A stretch of 64,000 bases of DNA, taken from Bog-473 sp963726005. GTDB lineage: Bacteria > Actinomycetota > Acidimicrobiia > Acidimicrobiales > RAAP-2. Position numbers and translations under genes: made by a program. The notes beneath the pieces were generated by a model. The model was not told the origin of the DNA. It saw only the letters and a list, made by a program, of their open reading frames with translations, and ran no database searches. The stretch spans positions 806,001 to 870,000 of the forward strand of contig CAVSAT010000002.1 in assembly GCA_963726005.1 (NCBI GenBank), written 5' to 3'. Shown here in pieces: positions 61,165 through 64,000 of the stretch (the first letter of the stretch is position 1; each line of letters starts with the position of its first letter).

Positions 61165-61785
61165 CTACGTCGGCAGCGAGTGACACCACAGCATGGCGGC
61201 GTCGATGCCCTCGACCGCGATCCGTTCAATCGAGTCCGCCGCCGTTTGCACGGCGGCCGCCAGGACCGCCCGGACCGCCTTCGGGGGCGGGCGCAGGACA
61301 TGGGACGCCCCCTGGGCTGCGCTCGGCGGCTTTCCCACCCCGATGCGCACGCGGAGGAAGTCGGACGAGTGGAGGTGCGACTGAATGGAGCGCAGCCCGT
61401 TGTGCCCGGCGAGGCCCCCGCCCGCCTTGAGGCGCACCGTGCCGGGCGGCAGGTCGAGCTCGTCGTGCGCGATCACGATGGCGGACGGATCGGTGACCCC
61501 GAAGCGCTTGGCCAGGGCGCGCACGGCCGCACCCGACTCGTTCATATAGGTGGTCGGGACGGCGAGGGCGACACGGCGCCCGCCGATGGTCGCCGTGGCC
61601 GCACGGGCTCGGGTGCCCTTCTCGGCGCGCAGCGACTGGCCGTGCCGTTGCGCCACCACCTCGACGGCATCGGACCCGGCGTTGTGCAGGCTCCCGGCAA
61701 ACTCAGCCCCGGGGTTCCCGAGACCGACGACCAGGAGGTCCGCCGGGGTGCCCTGGCGCTCGGACCGGGCAAAAGGCCGGCGCAG
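61165..61785 (-). CDS. pth: Peptidyl-tRNA hydrolase, start codon non-canonical
   Basis: About 206 residues. It releases tRNA from peptidyl-tRNA dropped by ribosomes. The family signature VVGLGNPGAEFAGSLHNAG holds the catalytic His of the HNxG motif. Further on are TYMNESGAAVRAL, HDELDLPPGTVRLKAGGG (catalytic Asp region) and GLAGHNGLRSIQSHL. The first in-frame ATG/GTG/TTG downstream of the rplY stop lies after the active-site His, so it cannot be the start. The only fitting codon is CTG at 61785, four bases after the rplY stop (TAG 61789-61791). A CTG start, or an indel near the 5' end, is implied. The gene is otherwise whole and sits between mfd and rplY. Confidence 0.88.
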   Translation of the reverse strand: MRRPFARSERQGTPADLLVVGLGNPGAEFAGSLHNAGSDAVEVVAQRHGQSLRAEKGTRARAATATIGGRRVALAVPTTYMNESGAAVRALAKRFGVTDPSAIVIAHDELDLPPGTVRLKAGGGLAGHNGLRSIQSHLHSSDFLRVRIGVGKPPSAAQGASHVLRPPPKAVRAVLAAAVQTAADSIERIAVEGIDAAMLWCHSLPT

Positions 61786-61788
61786 GGC

Positions 61789-62454
61789 CTAGCCCTCTTC
61801 GCCCGCGGCCTCGGTTGCCTCCCCGGTCGGTTGGGCCGCGGCCTCTCCCTCGGCACCCTCCTCGCCTTCGCCCTCGGCGGGCAGCTCCTCGGTGACCACC
61901 CGCGGGGGTTGGCCGATGGCGATGGCCGTCTCGGGGTCGACGTCGGTCGTGACGCCGGCCGGCAGCATGAGGTCGGACACCCGCACCTGCCCACCGATGG
62001 TGAGCTCGCTGACGTCGGCCTCGATGGAGGACGGGATGGCGGTCGGCAATGCGTTGATGGGCAGGGTGAACATCTGCTGTTCCACGAGTCCGTCACCGTG
62101 GTGCACCTCGATCGCCTCGCCGACCAGCGTGATGGGCACGTCAGCGCTGATCACCTCATCGCGCCGGACGATGACGAAATCGACGTGGGTCACCGTCTGG
62201 GCCACCGGGTGACGCTGCATCTCGCGAGCGAGCGCGAGGTACGTGCCGGACCCCGTATCGAGGGAAAGGAGCTGGTTGGCCCCCGCCTCGGTGTTGAGGG
62301 CGGCCCGCAACTCGCGGGCCACGACGGCGATCGGCAGGGCGTCGGTGCCGTGGCCGTAGATGACGCCCGGGACCTTCCCCTCCCGCCGCAGGCGACGGAC
62401 GGCGCGCGAGCCGATGGGGCGCCCGACCTCGGCGGCAAGAACGACTTCGGCCAT
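61789..62454 (-). CDS. rplY: 50S ribosomal protein L25/general stress protein Ctc
   Basis: A 221-residue CTC-type L25 binding 5S rRNA. The N-terminal L25 domain is at about 1-95 (VGRPIGSRAVRRLRREGKV, GVIYGHGTDALPIAV). The beta-rich CTC extension follows (GEAIEVHHGDGLVEQQMFTL, LPTAIPSSIEADVSELTIG). The C-terminal 35 residues are a Glu/Ala/Gly-rich acidic tail, common in actinobacteria. ATG 62454 has GGAGGAG 7 bases upstream. It is the first gene of the leftward housekeeping run rplY-pth-mfd and is separated from the WbsX-like gene by 126 bases, where its promoter should lie. Confidence 0.95.
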   Translation of the reverse strand: MAEVVLAAEVGRPIGSRAVRRLRREGKVPGVIYGHGTDALPIAVVARELRAALNTEAGANQLLSLDTGSGTYLALAREMQRHPVAQTVTHVDFVIVRRDEVISADVPITLVGEAIEVHHGDGLVEQQMFTLPINALPTAIPSSIEADVSELTIGGQVRVSDLMLPAGVTTDVDPETAIAIGQPPRVVTEELPAEGEGEEGAEGEAAAQPTGEATEAAGEEG

Positions 62455-62580
62455 TGCAGATCTCCTCCGGTGGCAAGAGTGGTGTGCGCGGACGGCCCCA
62501 TGGGGCCTCCGGCGGACGGCCTACCAGCGTAGCCGCCCAGGGCGGGGCTCCCAATCGCGCCGTCCGGCCCTCCCGGGGGC

Positions 62581-64000
62581 TCAGGCCGGAGAGCCCCGCT
62601 CCACGAGCCACTGCGGCGTCGGCGTGGACAACGGCGGCAGGTCGTCGTAACCGTCGTCCCGCCTGTCCTCGTCATCGGACCGCGGCCCGACGTCGCGTCC
62701 CTCGCCGTCAGCCATCCGGCCGCCACCCGACGTGCCGGATTCCTGCTCGCCGGCATCGGTCCGCCGGCTGGCTTGCAGCTCATCTTGGCCCTCGGCGGGC
62801 CGCCCACTCGCGCCGATTTCCCTGGTGGTGCCGTCTTCTCGTTGCTCATCCCGTTCTGGGAGCCCGTACAGCCTGCTCGGATCGGGCAGCCACTCCGTGA
62901 GCGGCGCAGTGCTCGTGGGGACGAGCTCCCTGAAGCGTTCCTCCTGGAGCCGGAGCTGCTCGAACAGCCACTCGTTGTAGTCGGCGATGGCGCCGGCCTT
63001 CTGGTTCGCCCACACGAGCTTCGATTCGTAGTGCTTCTTCAGCTCTGCGATGCGGCGGTCTGCATACGCGAGCAACCCACTCGCTGACTGCTGTAACAGC
63101 GTGAACTGTGCGTACAGGTCGTGGTAGAGGTCCTCTGATGCGAGGGGCTTTGGATGGGTGATGTCGATCCGCTCGGGTATCCGCGCAGGCGCACCGGTGA
63201 GTTCGCCGAGGACATCTCGCGTCACCTCCAGGTACGCCCTCCCCCAGTGCTCGTCGGGCTCGAGGTGGGCGCCCTCGGCCCATTCGTTCCACGCGTTGAC
63301 GAAGACGATGCCGTTGCTCCCTGACGACTGCATCTGGCGCGACGCCGCCTCGGCCAGCCAGCGTCCGTAAGCGTTAGGGGTCGAGTTGTGGAGGATCAGC
63401 GCCTCTCCGGCCTGCCGGCGCGGGGTGTTGTCCCACCCTGTCGCGACGCACGGATACCTCTGCCATTCCACGGGCGGCCGGTTGAGGTAGGCCGAGGCAA
63501 CGACCTCGTACTCGTACATGGTGTGGGACTTCTCTGGCCCGAACTGGAGCGGCACGGAAGGGACGGTGGCGGCCAGGCGATGCGGGACGAACTCCGCGCT
63601 GGCGTCGAATCCGCGCAGCGCGGGTTCGGAAAGCTGTTCCTCCGTTTCGAACTGGACGAGCCATGGGCGCTCCACCCCCGCCCGCTCACATTCGGCCCGC
63701 CACAACTCAACGGTTCGCTTGGCCTCGGGCAAATACTGGGCTCGGTAGACCGCGAGGAGTGGTCGTCCCTCGATCCGGATGTAGCGAGGATCCTTGAAGC
63801 ACTCGATCAGCCAGCGGATGTGCTCCGTATCGTCTTCCTCGCTGTACACCTGCTCGAGGAGCAACTCGTCGGTGGTGCTCTGCCACCTCCGGTACCAGCT
63901 CTCGTTGGCCCAGCAGAGCGCGAAGGGAAAATCCGGGTGACCGAGCGCGCGCACCTCATCGAAGGGCCGACCCAACATCCGCCGTCCACCGAACCAGTAG
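62581..64000 (-). CDS. WbsX-type glycosyltransferase / GH99-like protein, N-terminus cut by right edge
   Basis: At least 473 residues; the frame runs off the window end in YWFGGRRMLGRPFDEV. This is characteristic of WbsX-like proteins (fold of glycoside hydrolase family 99), which occur in O-antigen and capsule loci. Other signatures are FALCWANESWYRRW, YPCVATGWDNTPRR and FVNAWNEWAEGAHLEPDEHWG. After about residue 275 of the visible part comes a coiled-coil region (YADRRIAELKKHYESKLVW), then an acidic, disordered tail. The catalytic role of bacterial WbsX members is not settled: glycosyltransferase versus hydrolase. The start and any upstream gene lie outside the window. Confidence 0.85.
   Translation of the reverse strand, partial: YWFGGRRMLGRPFDEVRALGHPDFPFALCWANESWYRRWQSTTDELLLEQVYSEEDDTEHIRWLIECFKDPRYIRIEGRPLLAVYRAQYLPEAKRTVELWRAECERAGVERPWLVQFETEEQLSEPALRGFDASAEFVPHRLAATVPSVPLQFGPEKSHTMYEYEVVASAYLNRPPVEWQRYPCVATGWDNTPRRQAGEALILHNSTPNAYGRWLAEAASRQMQSSGSNGIVFVNAWNEWAEGAHLEPDEHWGRAYLEVTRDVLGELTGAPARIPERIDITHPKPLASEDLYHDLYAQFTLLQQSASGLLAYADRRIAELKKHYESKLVWANQKAGAIADYNEWLFEQLRLQEERFRELVPTSTAPLTEWLPDPSRLYGLPERDEQREDGTTREIGASGRPAEGQDELQASRRTDAGEQESGTSGGGRMADGEGRDVGPRSDDEDRRDDGYDDLPPLSTPTPQWLVERGSPA

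Noticed and set aside
1..64000. CRISPR arrays, insertion sequences, prophage or defence systems
   Set aside because: No spaced repeat arrays, transposase, integrase, restriction-modification or toxin-antitoxin genes were recognisable.

Overview
The window is high-GC actinobacterial DNA, most likely from the Acidimicrobiia or a close relative. Supporting signs are F420 biosynthesis genes, a CTC-type ribosomal protein L25, a DUF501/FtsB/enolase block laid out as in mycobacteria (compare Rv1014c-Rv1026), a manC/manB/SIS set as near Rv3256c-Rv3264c, a DUF5719 protein, and many GTG starts with 4-base ATGA/GTGA gene overlaps. This assignment is inference from gene content.

Layout. 0-3.1 kb: a tandem acyl-CoA dehydrogenase pair (one cut by the left edge) diverges from a thiolase, with a KstR-type palindrome between them. 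3.1-5.8 kb: SIS isomerase, Trm112-like protein and phosphomannomutase in one overlapping operon. 5.9-11.2 kb: a CPBP protease (frameshifted at a homopolymer), FtsH, and an ECF sigma factor coupled to a DUF4349 membrane protein. 11.2-23.3 kb: an envelope-glycan region with DUF5719, a giant glycosyltransferase/membrane protein, a GDP-sugar reductase, three GT-B glycosyltransferases, an SDR and an acyl-CoA ligase. 23.4-28.8 kb: cofD and cofE (coenzyme F420), an NDP-sugar epimerase, a mannose-1-phosphate guanylyltransferase, a Thr-tailed membrane protein and a BTAD regulator. 28.9-51.6 kb: a more variable, in places visibly less GC-rich glycan region with polytopic membrane proteins, a PhyH dioxygenase, methyltransferases, several GT2 enzymes and a YfhO-like protein. 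It also holds a carboxylesterase, an NlpC/P60 hydrolase, an acyltransferase/SDR pair, a GNAT, an aminotransferase and an unusual tRNA. 51.6-62.5 kb: a conserved housekeeping block running leftward (rplY, pth, mfd, a PPIase-like lipoprotein or secreted protein, mazG, eno, ftsB-like, DUF501, ppx). 62.6-64 kb: a WbsX-type glycan protein cut by the right edge.

How the genes fit together. Phosphomannomutase, the SIS isomerase and the guanylyltransferase would supply GDP-mannose. The reductase and epimerase would modify nucleotide sugars. The many glycosyltransferases would use these to build a surface polysaccharide, and the large membrane proteins would flip, extend or attach it.

Two cautions. 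First, about twelve single-base indels break otherwise well-conserved reading frames, nine of them between 47.1 and 53.0 kb. Most are one extra base, so assembly error and gene decay must both be considered. Second, a few genes (pth, one glycosyltransferase) have no ATG/GTG/TTG start in the expected place. The most notable items are the 74-nt UAA-anticodon tRNA with a Leu-like D arm and no long variable arm, the KstR-like operator, and the reconstructed sulfotransferase-like/methyltransferase/coiled-coil/double-GT2 protein, whose frame is broken exactly inside a 21-bp heptad repeat.
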